Assembly: GCA_028279705.1 (NCBI GenBank)
Contig: JANQNF010000052.1
Coordinates: 1 to 41,611, forward strand
DNA from: an archaeon
GTDB lineage: Archaea; Aenigmatarchaeota; Aenigmatarchaeia; QMZP01; JAFGSV01
Direction: 5' to 3'
Length of the DNA stretch: 41,611 nt
In this document: positions 12,079 through 18,523 of the stretch, piece by piece
Position numbering within the stretch: position 1 is the first letter of the stretch
Layout of the letters: every line of letters begins with the position of its first letter
Notes under the pieces: generated by a model
Told to the model about the DNA's origin: nothing
The model's database searches: none
The model's input: only the letters and a program-made list of their open reading frames with translations
Position numbers and translations under genes: made by a program

Positions 12079-12090
12079 CTGTCAAGATTA

Positions 12091-12111
12091 GGGGGAGCGT
12101 TAAACTCCCCC
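12091..12111 (-). terminator. Hairpin between metallophosphoesterase and lysis genes
   Basis: Perfect 7-bp stem, GGGGGAG (12091-12097) and CTCCCCC (12105-12111), 7-nt loop, 8 bp past the metallophosphoesterase stop. The tail TAATCTTG is only weakly T-rich. Confidence 0.6.
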
Positions 12112-12119
12112 ATATCGTG

Positions 12120-13166
12120 TTACTTCAACCTGATCGGATACCGCCATGTGACGCCATGCTTGCGGTGTACCCCGAAGAACAGTTGCTCTGGGATACTCGT
12201 GACACCGAGATTTTCTTCCGCATAGACATCCCCCGTCGTGAAACAGCCATTCACAAGAATCACAACATCGTTGAACCTCTGCCCTGTACAGATCGAGTGG
12301 AAATGCGAGTAGCAGAAGTACGTCAGCTTGATGCGATCTCGGTAGGCGTTACACCATCGTTGGGCTTGCCGCTGCATCCCGTAGTGAGGCGTAGAATAGT
12401 ACCTTCGGATGGAATCGCCATGTGTTTGCAAGAACCCGTGGCCCTCAATCCAGTACAACGCTTTCCAGTCCTTGTCGTAAATGTGCCAGGTCAACCGCGG
12501 TTGATTCGCTGTCGCCACCTCTAGCGCTTTGTAAAGCACCAAGTCCCAGTTCGTTGATCTTGAGCTACGCCAGCTTGCGTTACCCGTCATTTTTCCATGA
12601 TTCCCGCGTGTCGCCCTGATCTCCACCTCCTCGAACAGAGAGAGACAGAAATAGATGAACTCCGCAAGTCGTGGCACACCAACTGAGAACAGTTGATCTA
12701 TGATCGGGATGCTTATGAAATCAATTCCTTGGGATTTGTACAGCGACTCACCGTCTGCGAAATCTCCGTTAAACATCAGGACGAGTTTGCGGATCGGGCG
12801 AATCGAGCGATGTGCGGCAACGATACTCGCCATGCGTTCCTCCAACTGAGCAAGACGCTTGGCAAACACGTTCGGGTTGTAGCTCGCAGTCTTTTTTCCG
12901 ATATGGATGTCGGACAACATCAAGACAGCAACTTCCTCGCCTTCTGCTCCCTCAGACACATCAAAGGCGGGAACCTCGATCGGTTCCAATGCAAGCACTG
13001 AATCCCGCACCACGCCAATAAGCCGATTGGCTACCTGCGCTTCTTCTTCTGTCGAGCGTAGAATTCGTCGAATCCGACGGTTGTCCGCTTTGAGGCGACG
13101 AACCTCTTTGCTTGACGCCTCAAGCTCCTGTTCAAGTATTTCCTGCGCATCCTGTTTTTCACTCAT
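12120..13166 (-). CDS. Calcineurin-like metallophosphoesterase
   Basis: 348 aa from the ATG at 13166, chosen for its ideal Shine-Dalgarno (AGGAGGT) and overlap with the upstream stop. Binuclear metal phosphoesterase with all family motifs in order: LSDIHIG, FNGDFADG, RGNHGK, THGD and SHFH. The N-terminal 60 residues form a coiled coil (EQELEASSKEVRRLKADNRR). Phage members of this family act as DNA-related or nucleotide phosphatases; substrate not predictable here. It ends the middle operon, followed by a hairpin terminator at 12091-12111. Confidence 0.9.
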   Translation of the reverse strand: MSEKQDAQEILEQELEASSKEVRRLKADNRRIRRILRSTEEEAQVANRLIGVVRDSVLALEPIEVPAFDVSEGAEGEEVAVLMLSDIHIGKKTASYNPNVFAKRLAQLEERMASIVAAHRSIRPIRKLVLMFNGDFADGESLYKSQGIDFISIPIIDQLFSVGVPRLAEFIYFCLSLFEEVEIRATRGNHGKMTGNASWRSSRSTNWDLVLYKALEVATANQPRLTWHIYDKDWKALYWIEGHGFLQTHGDSIRRYYSTPHYGMQRQAQRWCNAYRDRIKLTYFCYSHFHSICTGQRFNDVVILVNGCFTTGDVYAEENLGVTSIPEQLFFGVHRKHGVTWRYPIRLK

Positions 13167-13458
13167 CGCTACCTCCTGCAAACTGGGTAAACCCAATCTG
13201 CTCTCGCGGGTTAACCGCATAGAGAATCTGGGACGTTTCATCAGTTTCAGCTAGAAAAAACGTCACTGCCAAGCCTTCTTGTTCAGCTAGCCAGACGTCC
13301 ATGCGCATTTGCATGAGATCGGCTATCTGTTGTCTCATCTCCACGAGTTGGCGCTCCAGTACCCGAACCTGTGGCCGTATCCGATTGTCTGCACGAGAGA
13401 GCCTAATCATAAACTCCTCGCGGGTTATCGCCTTACATGCTATGACCTCCTCGCTCAT
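13159..13458 (-). CDS. Coiled-coil hypothetical protein before the phosphoesterase
   Basis: 99 aa (ATG at 13458 or 13461, Shine-Dalgarno GAGGAGGT). Residues 20-55 are an Arg/Gln-rich coiled coil (PQVRVLERQLVEMRQQIADL), followed by a beta-strand part (LAVTFFLAETDETSQILYAV). No family recognised. It overlaps the upstream gene by about 26 bp and the phosphoesterase by 8 bp, so all three are made together. Confidence 0.65.
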   Translation of the reverse strand: MSEEVIACKAITREEFMIRLSRADNRIRPQVRVLERQLVEMRQQIADLMQMRMDVWLAEQEGLAVTFFLAETDETSQILYAVNPREQIGFTQFAGGSDE

Positions 13459-13642
13459 CATCTACCTCCTCTCGGTAGGCTACGAATCTTCCAGCGAACG
13501 CCACCTGCTTCATGTCTTTAGCGAGAATAGTGATGAATTCGGGGTTGTCGTAAACATATGCGACAATGATTTTGATGCCAAGGTGTTGTTCAAGCTCCCG
13601 CAGGTCGCACTCTTCCAACGCTTCGATCGTCGTGTCGCTCAT
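13433..13642 (-). CDS. Small hypothetical protein
   Basis: 69 aa, unrecognised. Acidic N-terminus (TTIEALEECDLRELEQHLG) then a beta region (KIIVAYVYDNPEFITIL). Shine-Dalgarno GGGGAGGCG precedes the ATG. Its first 53 bp overlap the tail of the zinc-ribbon gene read in another frame (13590-13760). Confidence 0.6.
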   Translation of the reverse strand: MSDTTIEALEECDLRELEQHLGIKIIVAYVYDNPEFITILAKDMKQVAFAGRFVAYREEVDDERGGHSM

Positions 13643-13760
13643 CTCTTCGCCTCCCCTTCAGTTTGAGCAAACAACCCTGACAATACCAATCCCGCAGTTC
13701 TTGGATAAAGAAGTGCAGGGTGCGATGTCCACATACGTGACAACGACGGATTTGTTGCAA
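13590..13760 (-). CDS. 56-aa zinc-ribbon protein with TTG start
   Basis: Frame of 56 codons beginning with TTG at 13760, preceded by a textbook Shine-Dalgarno AAAGGAGGT 6 nt away. The product reads QQIRRCHVCGHRTLHFF then WYCQGCLLKLKGRR: CHVC and CQGC pairs 17 residues apart, a typical zinc ribbon, followed by a basic tail. The competing 64-codon frame at 13658-13852 has a GTG start without Shine-Dalgarno and no protein-like pattern. Overlap with the next gene is 53 bp, longer than usual, which lowers certainty. Confidence 0.55.
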   Translation of the reverse strand: MQQIRRCHVCGHRTLHFFIQELRDWYCQGCLLKLKGRRRDERHDDRSVGRVRPAGA

Positions 13761-13815
13761 GCTGCACCTCCTTTCACGCTAGATGCACTGACCAGATTAT
13801 TAAAGAACACCTTCA

Positions 13816-13852
13816 GTGCTTCCGCATGACGGTTTAGATCGAGCCGAAGCAC
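13816..13852 (-). promoter_or_regulatory. Leader hairpin upstream of the zinc-ribbon gene
   Basis: Arms GTGCTTC (13816-13822) and GAAGCAC (13846-13852) are perfect, with a 23-nt loop. TAACGGAT lies just upstream on the minus strand (about 13861-13868), shared with the leader at 14911. Confidence 0.45.
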
Positions 13853-13884
13853 CGAAACTATCCGTTAATACTTCCAGTATAACA

Positions 13885-14388
13885 TCAACCGTGTTTTTTA
13901 CCCAATCCTGCTATTAAGGGTTGACCCGCATCACTAATGAGGTCATCGAGAGCAAGTATCTTGTAGTTCTTCAGTAAAACATCCTCGTAAGCGTCTTTAG
14001 TGAAGCGGTAGTAATCCTTCGGGTAAGCATGGTAGGCGAAGTTAATTGTGGGCGTGGAAAGAAAGAAAAACCCACCTGGTTTAAGTACATAATGGATGTT
14101 AGTGAGAGTGAGCCAGAACGTGTCGTCATGCTCAAGCGTCTCCAGACAGACAACAACATCAAAACCGTGAGGTGGGAATTTATACGGTATGTCGTGCGAG
14201 TTCAGCACAAGGTCAACATCTTTACCCGACTGCATATCTATACCTATATACTCCTTAGCGTGACTGAATATATCGCGCACTGTGCCGTTAATATTAAGGC
14301 TACCGATCTCAAGGACACGGAAACCACCAAGATGCCCAATGTGTTGTACGGTCTTCACCTTAACCCATTCATGTAATGAACTCGTCAT
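13885..14388 (-). CDS. Class I SAM-dependent methyltransferase
   Basis: 167 aa. Methyltransferase with the small-molecule type layout: FRVLEIGSLN (SAM loop, about 23-32), YIGIDMQSG (acidic ribose-binding residue), DVVVCLETLEHDD (motif IV region), and YVLKPGGFFFLSTP (motif V/VI). It closely resembles Methyltransf_11 enzymes that act on small molecules or sugars rather than on DNA. It is short, with a compact substrate cap ending in TKDAYEDVLL. Together with the glycosyltransferase at 34035 it could modify a surface sugar or nucleotide. It starts at the stop of the next gene upstream. Confidence 0.85.
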   Translation of the reverse strand: MTSSLHEWVKVKTVQHIGHLGGFRVLEIGSLNINGTVRDIFSHAKEYIGIDMQSGKDVDLVLNSHDIPYKFPPHGFDVVVCLETLEHDDTFWLTLTNIHYVLKPGGFFFLSTPTINFAYHAYPKDYYRFTKDAYEDVLLKNYKILALDDLISDAGQPLIAGLGKKHG

Positions 14389-14597
14389 TAGAGTGTTCTC
14401 ACCTCCATTAACTGATTTAAAATCTCTCTCTGCAAGTTGTGGGTTTCAGACGCTAAATCAATCATTTTAAACATAAAAATGAAAAAGACGATTGCGACAA
14501 GCGAAAACAATATCAGCATAGTAGTTATCGCTGCGTCACCAAACACATCCGGCTTCATTTCTGGTTTAGGTCGTTTAGGTAAAAAGTTAATCATCAT
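14388..14597 (-). CDS. Small single-pass membrane protein
   Basis: 69 aa from ATG at 14597 or 14594; the upstream extension is overlapping sequence of the next gene. Cytoplasmic basic start (LPKRPKPEMKP), transmembrane helix TTMLILFSLVAIVFFIFMF (about 22-40), then a polar amphipathic helix. Function unknown. Confidence 0.6.
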   Translation of the reverse strand: MMINFLPKRPKPEMKPDVFGDAAITTMLILFSLVAIVFFIFMFKMIDLASETHNLQREILNQLMEVRTL

Positions 14598-14901
14598 CGT
14601 CACCGCCTTCTTGCTCAAAAACGCAATTAGTTGGAATCGCATCGCCATCTACAAATTTAAACATTACGTTGTTGGGCATAGTAAACTTAGCGTTCGTAAT
14701 AATAAACCCATCCTCTGTTAACCGATCAACCTTAATATAGATTGGTTTCTCCCGTTCCTCTCGTTTCGCATCCTCACGCTCGGCTTGGATGAGGTCGCAC
14801 CATTTGTCAAACACCCGTGTGTCTGACATCATCTGGTACTTGATAGTAAACCTCACACATTCCCCTATTCGTTCCCTCAATAGTTCGGTTTTATTTTTCA
14901 T
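14587..14901 (-). CDS. Hypothetical protein, MKNKT-type N-terminus
   Basis: 104 aa from the ATG at 14901. The N-terminus MKNKTELLRERI nearly matches that of the small gene at 15078-15260 (MKNKTGLLSERI), so the two may share a duplicated start. Residues 35-65 are a charged helix (AEREDAKREEREK); the rest appears beta-stranded (FIITNAKFTMPNNVMFKFV) with an acidic DDDD tail. No Shine-Dalgarno; a 12-bp stem lies directly upstream. Confidence 0.6.
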   Translation of the reverse strand: MKNKTELLRERIGECVRFTIKYQMMSDTRVFDKWCDLIQAEREDAKREEREKPIYIKVDRLTEDGFIITNAKFTMPNNVMFKFVDGDAIPTNCVFEQEGGDDDD

Positions 14902-14910
14902 GTTAAGCAC

Positions 14911-14981
14911 TAACGGATGCGGGCAAGGTAAATGAAAGCCTAATGCCTTGCTCAAAATAGACTAGCCTACCGCATCCGTTA
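14911..14981 (-). promoter_or_regulatory. Long nested stem upstream of the 14901 start
   Basis: Perfect 12-bp arms TAACGGATGCGG (14911-14922) and CCGCATCCGTTA (14970-14981) enclose a second stem GCAAGG (14923-14928) and CCTTGC (14946-14951). It ends 9 nt before the start codon and replaces the usual Shine-Dalgarno. A regulatory leader, an RNA processing site or a small mobile remnant are possible. Confidence 0.55.
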
Positions 14982-15077
14982 ATGTTCACCCCCCCCACCC
15001 TTCCAAGTTAGCATTTCGGACAGTGATTATACGGTATTCCGTGTTCACATATTCCTACTTGTGCGTTGCTCATCACA

Positions 15078-15260
15078 TCACCTCGCTTTGTCGCTCTTTC
15101 GGTTTGCGGTGTCGCTCCCATCGATTAGTTTATTTAACGCTTCAATCACTTCGTTTAGTTTCCATGCAAGATCGTAAGCATGACTTATTGCGTCTTGCTG
15201 GTAGTCATCTAGTTTAATTGCTTCAATCCGCTCACTCAATAGTCCGGTTTTATTTTTCAT
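15078..15260 (-). CDS. Small hypothetical protein with MKNKT N-terminus
   Basis: 60 aa: MKNKTGLLSERIEAIKLDD then a helix YQQDAISHAYDLAWKLNEVI. It shares its first dozen residues with the protein from 14901, which suggests a duplicated start region. Overlaps the PAPS-reductase-like stop (15257) by 4 bp. Not recognised. Confidence 0.55.
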   Translation of the reverse strand: MKNKTGLLSERIEAIKLDDYQQDAISHAYDLAWKLNEVIEALNKLIDGSDTANRKSDKAR

Positions 15261-15913
15261 CGGTTATAAGATATTAAAGGATAATTGTTGTAGTATTCGT
15301 ATTTAGCATATAGTTCTGGATAATCACGTTTTAATATCTCAAGGGCTTTCTTGTTTTGCTTCGGGCATAAATAACAACCAAGTCGGTTAAACTTATCATA
15401 TAGCGGGTTGTGTAATCCTTTACTTTTAAGATATTCAATACAATATTGCTCTGTCCAACCCCAATCGACTAGCGGATATACATAGTCAGGCTTGCCAAAT
15501 CCTGCCCGATATTCGTCTATGATCCGTTTACGTTTGTAATGCTTCTCATCTATTGCATAACCTAGATAACGAATGTGACCCCTCATGTATTTATCCAATG
15601 GCTTAAACTTCGCTTCCCTTGAGTGCCAACATGGATACAAACGTAATGGCATACCCCGCATTTTTCCTTTATGCTTGCCCCGCTTAACAATCCCAAAAAA
15701 CCACTTATCCCAATCGCCTTCATCGAGTCGTGTTATCTTACGTCCGATGTAATCCTCAACTTTGTCAAGATATTCGTACAACTCTGGAAATTCCATTCGG
15801 GTATCTGCAAATACAATATCATCTACCCGCATACCTTTTTCTAGCATACGAATTAACATGGCTGTTGAGTCTTTACCACCACTAAAACTAACTATATGCT
15901 CCTTCTCACTCAT
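15257..15913 (-). CDS. PAPS reductase-like PP-loop ATPase
   Basis: 218 aa. PP-loop nucleotide-binding motif VSFSGGKDSTAML (8-20), then VFADTRMEFPELYEYL as in PAPS reductase/sulfotransferase proteins. Cys residues in LYPCWHSR and LGCYLCPKQ could ligate zinc or iron-sulfur. The family includes phosphoadenosine phosphosulfate reductases, DndC-type phosphorothioation proteins and tRNA thiolases; phage versions are common but their substrate is usually unknown. No DndA/B/D/E partners are present, so I do not assign DNA phosphorothioation. Basic regions (RGKHKGKMRG and KHYKRKRI) may bind nucleic acid. Confidence 0.85.
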   Translation of the reverse strand: MSEKEHIVSFSGGKDSTAMLIRMLEKGMRVDDIVFADTRMEFPELYEYLDKVEDYIGRKITRLDEGDWDKWFFGIVKRGKHKGKMRGMPLRLYPCWHSREAKFKPLDKYMRGHIRYLGYAIDEKHYKRKRIIDEYRAGFGKPDYVYPLVDWGWTEQYCIEYLKSKGLHNPLYDKFNRLGCYLCPKQNKKALEILKRDYPELYAKYEYYNNYPLISYNR

Positions 15914-16115
15914 CCTTACCCCCTAACTGTTCTTTCGGCAATTCTTTATACAATTTCTCATCCTCTTTGGTAACAAAACTAAACGGACAGGCAGCATCCC
16001 CCTTAATCATACACTTTTTACAATAAACGCCACCACAGTCTCGACATTGTCTTACCGCTATATTTTTGTTGCAGTGTTCGCAGTATATTTTAGTTGACGT
16101 ATCACTCATCCTCAT
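15906..16115 (-). CDS. B-box-like zinc-finger protein
   Basis: 69 aa (ATG at 16115 or 16109; Shine-Dalgarno AGGGGGCG fits the first). Cys pattern CEHC, CRDC, CKKC and a final Cys in AACPF: seven cysteines, resembling a B-box or RING-type two-zinc module. The rest is charged. It overlaps both neighbours by 8-14 bp. Confidence 0.65.
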   Translation of the reverse strand: MRMSDTSTKIYCEHCNKNIAVRQCRDCGGVYCKKCMIKGDAACPFSFVTKEDEKLYKELPKEQLGGKDE

Positions 16116-16428
16116 CGCCCCCTAACTGTTCAGCGAGCCAAGATTGCCATGTGTCGGGGTTAGATTGATATTGTTTAAGTAACTCCTCGCTTTTATGTTT
16201 CCATCTTGGTCGGTTGTCTTGATACAACATACTTTTTCTGAACTTACCTTCAATCCACTCATCGGGAAACAGCAATTTCGCATTAGACGGCTCAAGAAGG
16301 TCGGCTATGTCGTAAGCGGGGCAAACATACTTTCTTTGGTCATTTAACATAACCTCGCTAGACTTACTCTCAAGCCCCATATCCTCCAGCTTCTTGTTTA
16401 ATTTTGGGTCGGTTATGTATCTACTCAT
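16102..16428 (-). CDS. Hypothetical protein
   Basis: 108 aa from the ATG at 16428, which overlaps the upstream stop as ATGAGTAG. Polar helical start, a central PAYDIADLLEPSNAKLLFPDEWIEGKF and a charged end with WQSWLAEQLGGDEDE; the ending EQLGG(D/K)DE is shared with the next gene downstream. Not recognised. Confidence 0.6.
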   Translation of the reverse strand: MSRYITDPKLNKKLEDMGLESKSSEVMLNDQRKYVCPAYDIADLLEPSNAKLLFPDEWIEGKFRKSMLYQDNRPRWKHKSEELLKQYQSNPDTWQSWLAEQLGGDEDE

Positions 16429-16576
16429 CGGACTCCTTACTTCCCAAAACCACAACTAATGCACCCGCAAACAAGGCTGTAACAATGAATACCGCATCCA
16501 CATTATAGATCGCACCAACTATGGCTGACGTCACAACACATATTGCTAAAATCACTATGACCCTTAATTTACTCAT
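16421..16576 (-). CDS. 51-aa membrane protein with two helices
   Basis: Frame from ATG 16576 (Shine-Dalgarno GAGGGGG) to TAG at 16421-16423, overlapping the next start as ATGAGTAG. Two hydrophobic segments, RVIVILAICVVTSAIVGAIY and AVFIVTALFAGALVVVL. It fills a gap that would otherwise be empty, so I accept it. Function unknown. Confidence 0.6.
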   Translation of the reverse strand: MSKLRVIVILAICVVTSAIVGAIYNVDAVFIVTALFAGALVVVLGSKESDE

Positions 16577-16715
16577 CGGTTTCCCCCTCGCTTTCTATCG
16601 GCATTTTACTCAACCACTCAAGCGTTTCTTGTGCCTCTTTTGGTAAAACAAATAACGCCACATTTATCGCCGAACTAAACATTAACATCCGTAGTTCAAA
16701 CCACAATTTCCTCAT
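16569..16715 (-). CDS. 48-aa hypothetical protein
   Basis: Frame from ATG 16715 (Shine-Dalgarno GAGGAGG) to TAA at 16569-16571, overlapping the stop of the upstream gene (ATGA) and the start of the 51-aa gene. N-terminal half hydrophobic (LMFSSAINVALFVL), C-terminal half acidic. No family recognised. Confidence 0.55.
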   Translation of the reverse strand: MRKLWFELRMLMFSSAINVALFVLPKEAQETLEWLSKMPIESEGETDE

Positions 16716-17011
16716 GCCTCCTCGCTTTCTAGCTCGGCTTTCATATCATCCAACATCTCAACAACCCTTTTAGACTCGTCAGTTAGTGTTTCCCAATAAT
16801 GACTCACAACCCATTCGCCTACCCGTTCCAGCAACTCCAACTTCGCTTGCTTGACCTCGGCTTCGATGAGGGTAATTGCTTCATCTATTGTGTACTGTCC
16901 GTCTGGCAAATTCATGCTTTGGTTTGGCGTTTCTCTACCGTGAATAAATACACCATCCACTATTTTTGCTATCCGTTCCCTTGATTGTTCTCGCTTACTT
17001 GGTTTAGTCAT
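16712..17011 (-). CDS. Hypothetical charged helical protein
   Basis: 99 aa, unrecognised. Basic start (KPSKREQSRERIAKI), then a segment YTIDEAITLIEAEVKQAKLELLERV with helical heptads and an acidic tail. The central DGQYTIDEAI motif is common in small phage proteins. Overlaps the next gene by ATGA. Confidence 0.65.
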   Translation of the reverse strand: MTKPSKREQSRERIAKIVDGVFIHGRETPNQSMNLPDGQYTIDEAITLIEAEVKQAKLELLERVGEWVVSHYWETLTDESKRVVEMLDDMKAELESEEA

Positions 17012-17207
17012 CGTTAATAATTACCTCCATATTAGTATTAACATACAACGTATTGTGATCTGGTATACACTCATAGTGCGGTGCAACTGAGGCGGTTACT
17101 GTAACGTGTTTATAAGCTTCAAGCGCAGCCACCACTCCTACTAATACAAACAACCCGACAATGATCACAAGATCGTAAATTATAATGTAACGTAATGTTT
17201 TATTCAT
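17004..17207 (-). CDS. Small single-pass membrane protein
   Basis: 67 aa from ATG 17207 (Shine-Dalgarno AGGA). Transmembrane helix YIIIYDLVIIVGLFVLVGVVAAL (about 6-28), then an extracytoplasmic part with one Cys. A structured leader (17222-17278) is directly upstream. Unknown function. Confidence 0.6.
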   Translation of the reverse strand: MNKTLRYIIIYDLVIIVGLFVLVGVVAALEAYKHVTVTASVAPHYECIPDHNTLYVNTNMEVIINDD

Positions 17208-17221
17208 AATCAAATCCTAAT

Positions 17222-17278
17222 TGGTGCGGGACTGTGCGCAATATCCGAAACATGTCGGGACGCACGTATTCCGCACCA
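17222..17278 (-). promoter_or_regulatory. Three-tier hairpin leader of the 17207 gene
   Basis: Outer 8-bp arms TGGTGCGG (17222-17229) and CCGCACCA (17271-17278), middle arms GTGCG (17234-17238) and CGCAC (17261-17265), top hairpin CCGA (17245-17248) and TCGG (17255-17258). The base of the stem is 14 nt from the start codon, next to the Shine-Dalgarno. Confidence 0.55.
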
Positions 17279-17292
17279 GTTAAACCTCGATT

Positions 17293-17321
17293 GAGAGGGG
17301 CGTGGGTGAGACACCCCTCTC
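17293..17321 (-). terminator. Hairpin after the 17336 gene
   Basis: Perfect 8-bp arms GAGAGGGG (17293-17300) and CCCCTCTC (17314-17321), 13-nt loop, just past the stop of the Ser-rich small gene. No T run, so termination or RNA stabilisation. Confidence 0.5.
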
Positions 17322-17335
17322 TATACCCTATGAAC

Positions 17336-17539
17336 CTACCAGGGCCACCAGCTACTCTTGCTGCTGCCAGAGTCGCCGGACGATTCCTGCGTAGCTGAAC
17401 CAGCTTGGAACCAGCTACCAGATCGATCACCGCGAGAGCTAGAAGCGTCGTTACGTGCCTGATGCCACGCTGCCTTAACCTCGCGTCGGCTTGCCTTCGT
17501 ATCCCTTTGTGCATCCTTCTTAGAATACTTTGGAGGCAT
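17336..17539 (-). CDS. Small basic, serine-rich hypothetical protein
   Basis: 67 aa with a good Shine-Dalgarno (AAAGGAGAT). N-terminus is basic (KYSKKDAQRDTKASRREVKAAW); the second half is Ser/Gly-rich and disordered, ending SSWWPW. A longer frame through 17200-17514 is a shadow. No family recognised. It may be a flexible DNA- or protein-binding peptide. Confidence 0.6.
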   Translation of the reverse strand: MPPKYSKKDAQRDTKASRREVKAAWHQARNDASSSRGDRSGSWFQAGSATQESSGDSGSSKSSWWPW

Positions 17540-17592
17540 GGCGAATCTCCTTTCTAGTAAAGGTTAGTTGTTATTATGTGCTACAAGGAACC

Positions 17593-17892
17593 TCACCCAT
17601 TCCTACGGGGGATAAAATCAAGCGGTTCATCAGACTCACCTAAGTAAGTCTCAATGGCCGTCTTAGCCCACCACGTATAATATTCGGGAAATTCAAACTC
17701 AATCTCGTCATGTGATTTATATAAGCTGTACGCCTCATAAAGCGGCATAAGCCCAATTCCGGCAAGTACGCTCGGTTTAACACCACGGTCAACATACCGA
17801 GTCGCCACTTTCTCTACGAGCTTAATTATCTTCATTAACATTACTCGCTTCAGTGCTTTTTCTGGTTTGTGTGATTTATAATAATCTCTCAT
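17593..17892 (-). CDS. Sigma factor region 2-like protein
   Basis: 99 aa. Residues 21-83 follow sigma70 region 2: KIIKLVEKVATRYVDRG (cf. the region 2.1/2.2 helix), IGLMPLYEAYSLYKSH (cf. core-binding IGLI.AV.KF), then YYTWWAKTAIETYL (cf. YATWWIRQAI), the region 2.4 helix that contacts the -10 element. The region between is degenerate, and no region 4 is present. A region 4 protein is encoded at 4374, so the pair could act as a split sigma factor, as SigO-RsoA does in Bacillus. Overlaps the next gene by 4 bp. Function as sigma factor is inference. Confidence 0.65.
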   Translation of the reverse strand: MRDYYKSHKPEKALKRVMLMKIIKLVEKVATRYVDRGVKPSVLAGIGLMPLYEAYSLYKSHDEIEFEFPEYYTWWAKTAIETYLGESDEPLDFIPRRNG

Positions 17893-18449
17893 TTGTTTAT
17901 ATCGTTATATATACTCATTACTTTTCCTGCCCATCTTGGGTCTTCCGCGTATCCTGCTCGATGGATTCCTTGGATGTCGGCTGGTTCCGATTGGGAAAAC
18001 CGAATATAACGGTCGCGAGTAAGGAACTGGCTCGCCTTCGCCACTCCCTCTCGTATCGATTGATATACCGCATAACCATTACCAGACTTAATACCATAGC
18101 AATTACCGACGCTGCTACACTTGGTATAGTAACCACTCTCCAGGCAGCCAATCGAGGCAACCAAATATGGATCAATATTAAAGTGATCAGCATTGATGAC
18201 GAAATCAAGAGCGTACTGAACCATATTAGGATTTCGGCGCTCAAAAAACGTCCGTAATCGTTGAACACTCTTGTCGTCATTTGGGTCACTTGTCTGTACA
18301 ATGACTGGTGTTGGCTCGACTGTTTCACCATGATAATGTGCTACTCCAAAAAATCCTTTGAGCGTATACAGACTCACGACTAGAAACACCCACCATAAGG
18401 CGCGTTTCATCACTCGTCGTAAAGGCGGTGGTTCTGTATCGGTTTTCAT
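17889..18449 (-). CDS. Membrane-anchored lysozyme-like (glucosaminidase/transglycosylase) protein
   Basis: 186 aa. N-terminal transmembrane anchor WWVFLVVSLYTLKGFFGVA (about 19-37), then a lysozyme-like catalytic core: NIDPYLVASIGCLESGYY with the candidate catalytic Glu, CSSVGNCYGIKSGNGYAVY, and a helical end DPRWAGKVMSIY. The pattern best matches glucosaminidase-type or soluble lytic transglycosylase domains. It may cut peptidoglycan during infection or release, in addition to the M23 enzyme. Overlaps the sigma region 2 gene by 4 bp. Confidence 0.7.
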   Translation of the reverse strand: MKTDTEPPPLRRVMKRALWWVFLVVSLYTLKGFFGVAHYHGETVEPTPVIVQTSDPNDDKSVQRLRTFFERRNPNMVQYALDFVINADHFNIDPYLVASIGCLESGYYTKCSSVGNCYGIKSGNGYAVYQSIREGVAKASQFLTRDRYIRFSQSEPADIQGIHRAGYAEDPRWAGKVMSIYNDINK

Positions 18450-18523
18450 ATGACTTACTCATTATATTATTTTTCCACTTGATTCGCTCGTCCCTGCCCA
18501 GTAAAATTACTAGGCAGAGTGAA

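Noticed and set aside
12076-12085. TTGACA before the lysis gene as a -35 box
   Set aside because: It is only about 6 bp from the TACGAT -10 word; an extended -10 without -35 is the more likely reading.
13658-13852. 64-codon frame on the minus strand
   Set aside because: GTG start without Shine-Dalgarno and start inside a hairpin; the zinc-ribbon frame from 13760 is better supported.
17200-17514. 104-codon frame on the minus strand
   Set aside because: It covers the hairpins at 17222-17321, lacks a Shine-Dalgarno, and overlaps the better-supported 67-aa gene with good Shine-Dalgarno.
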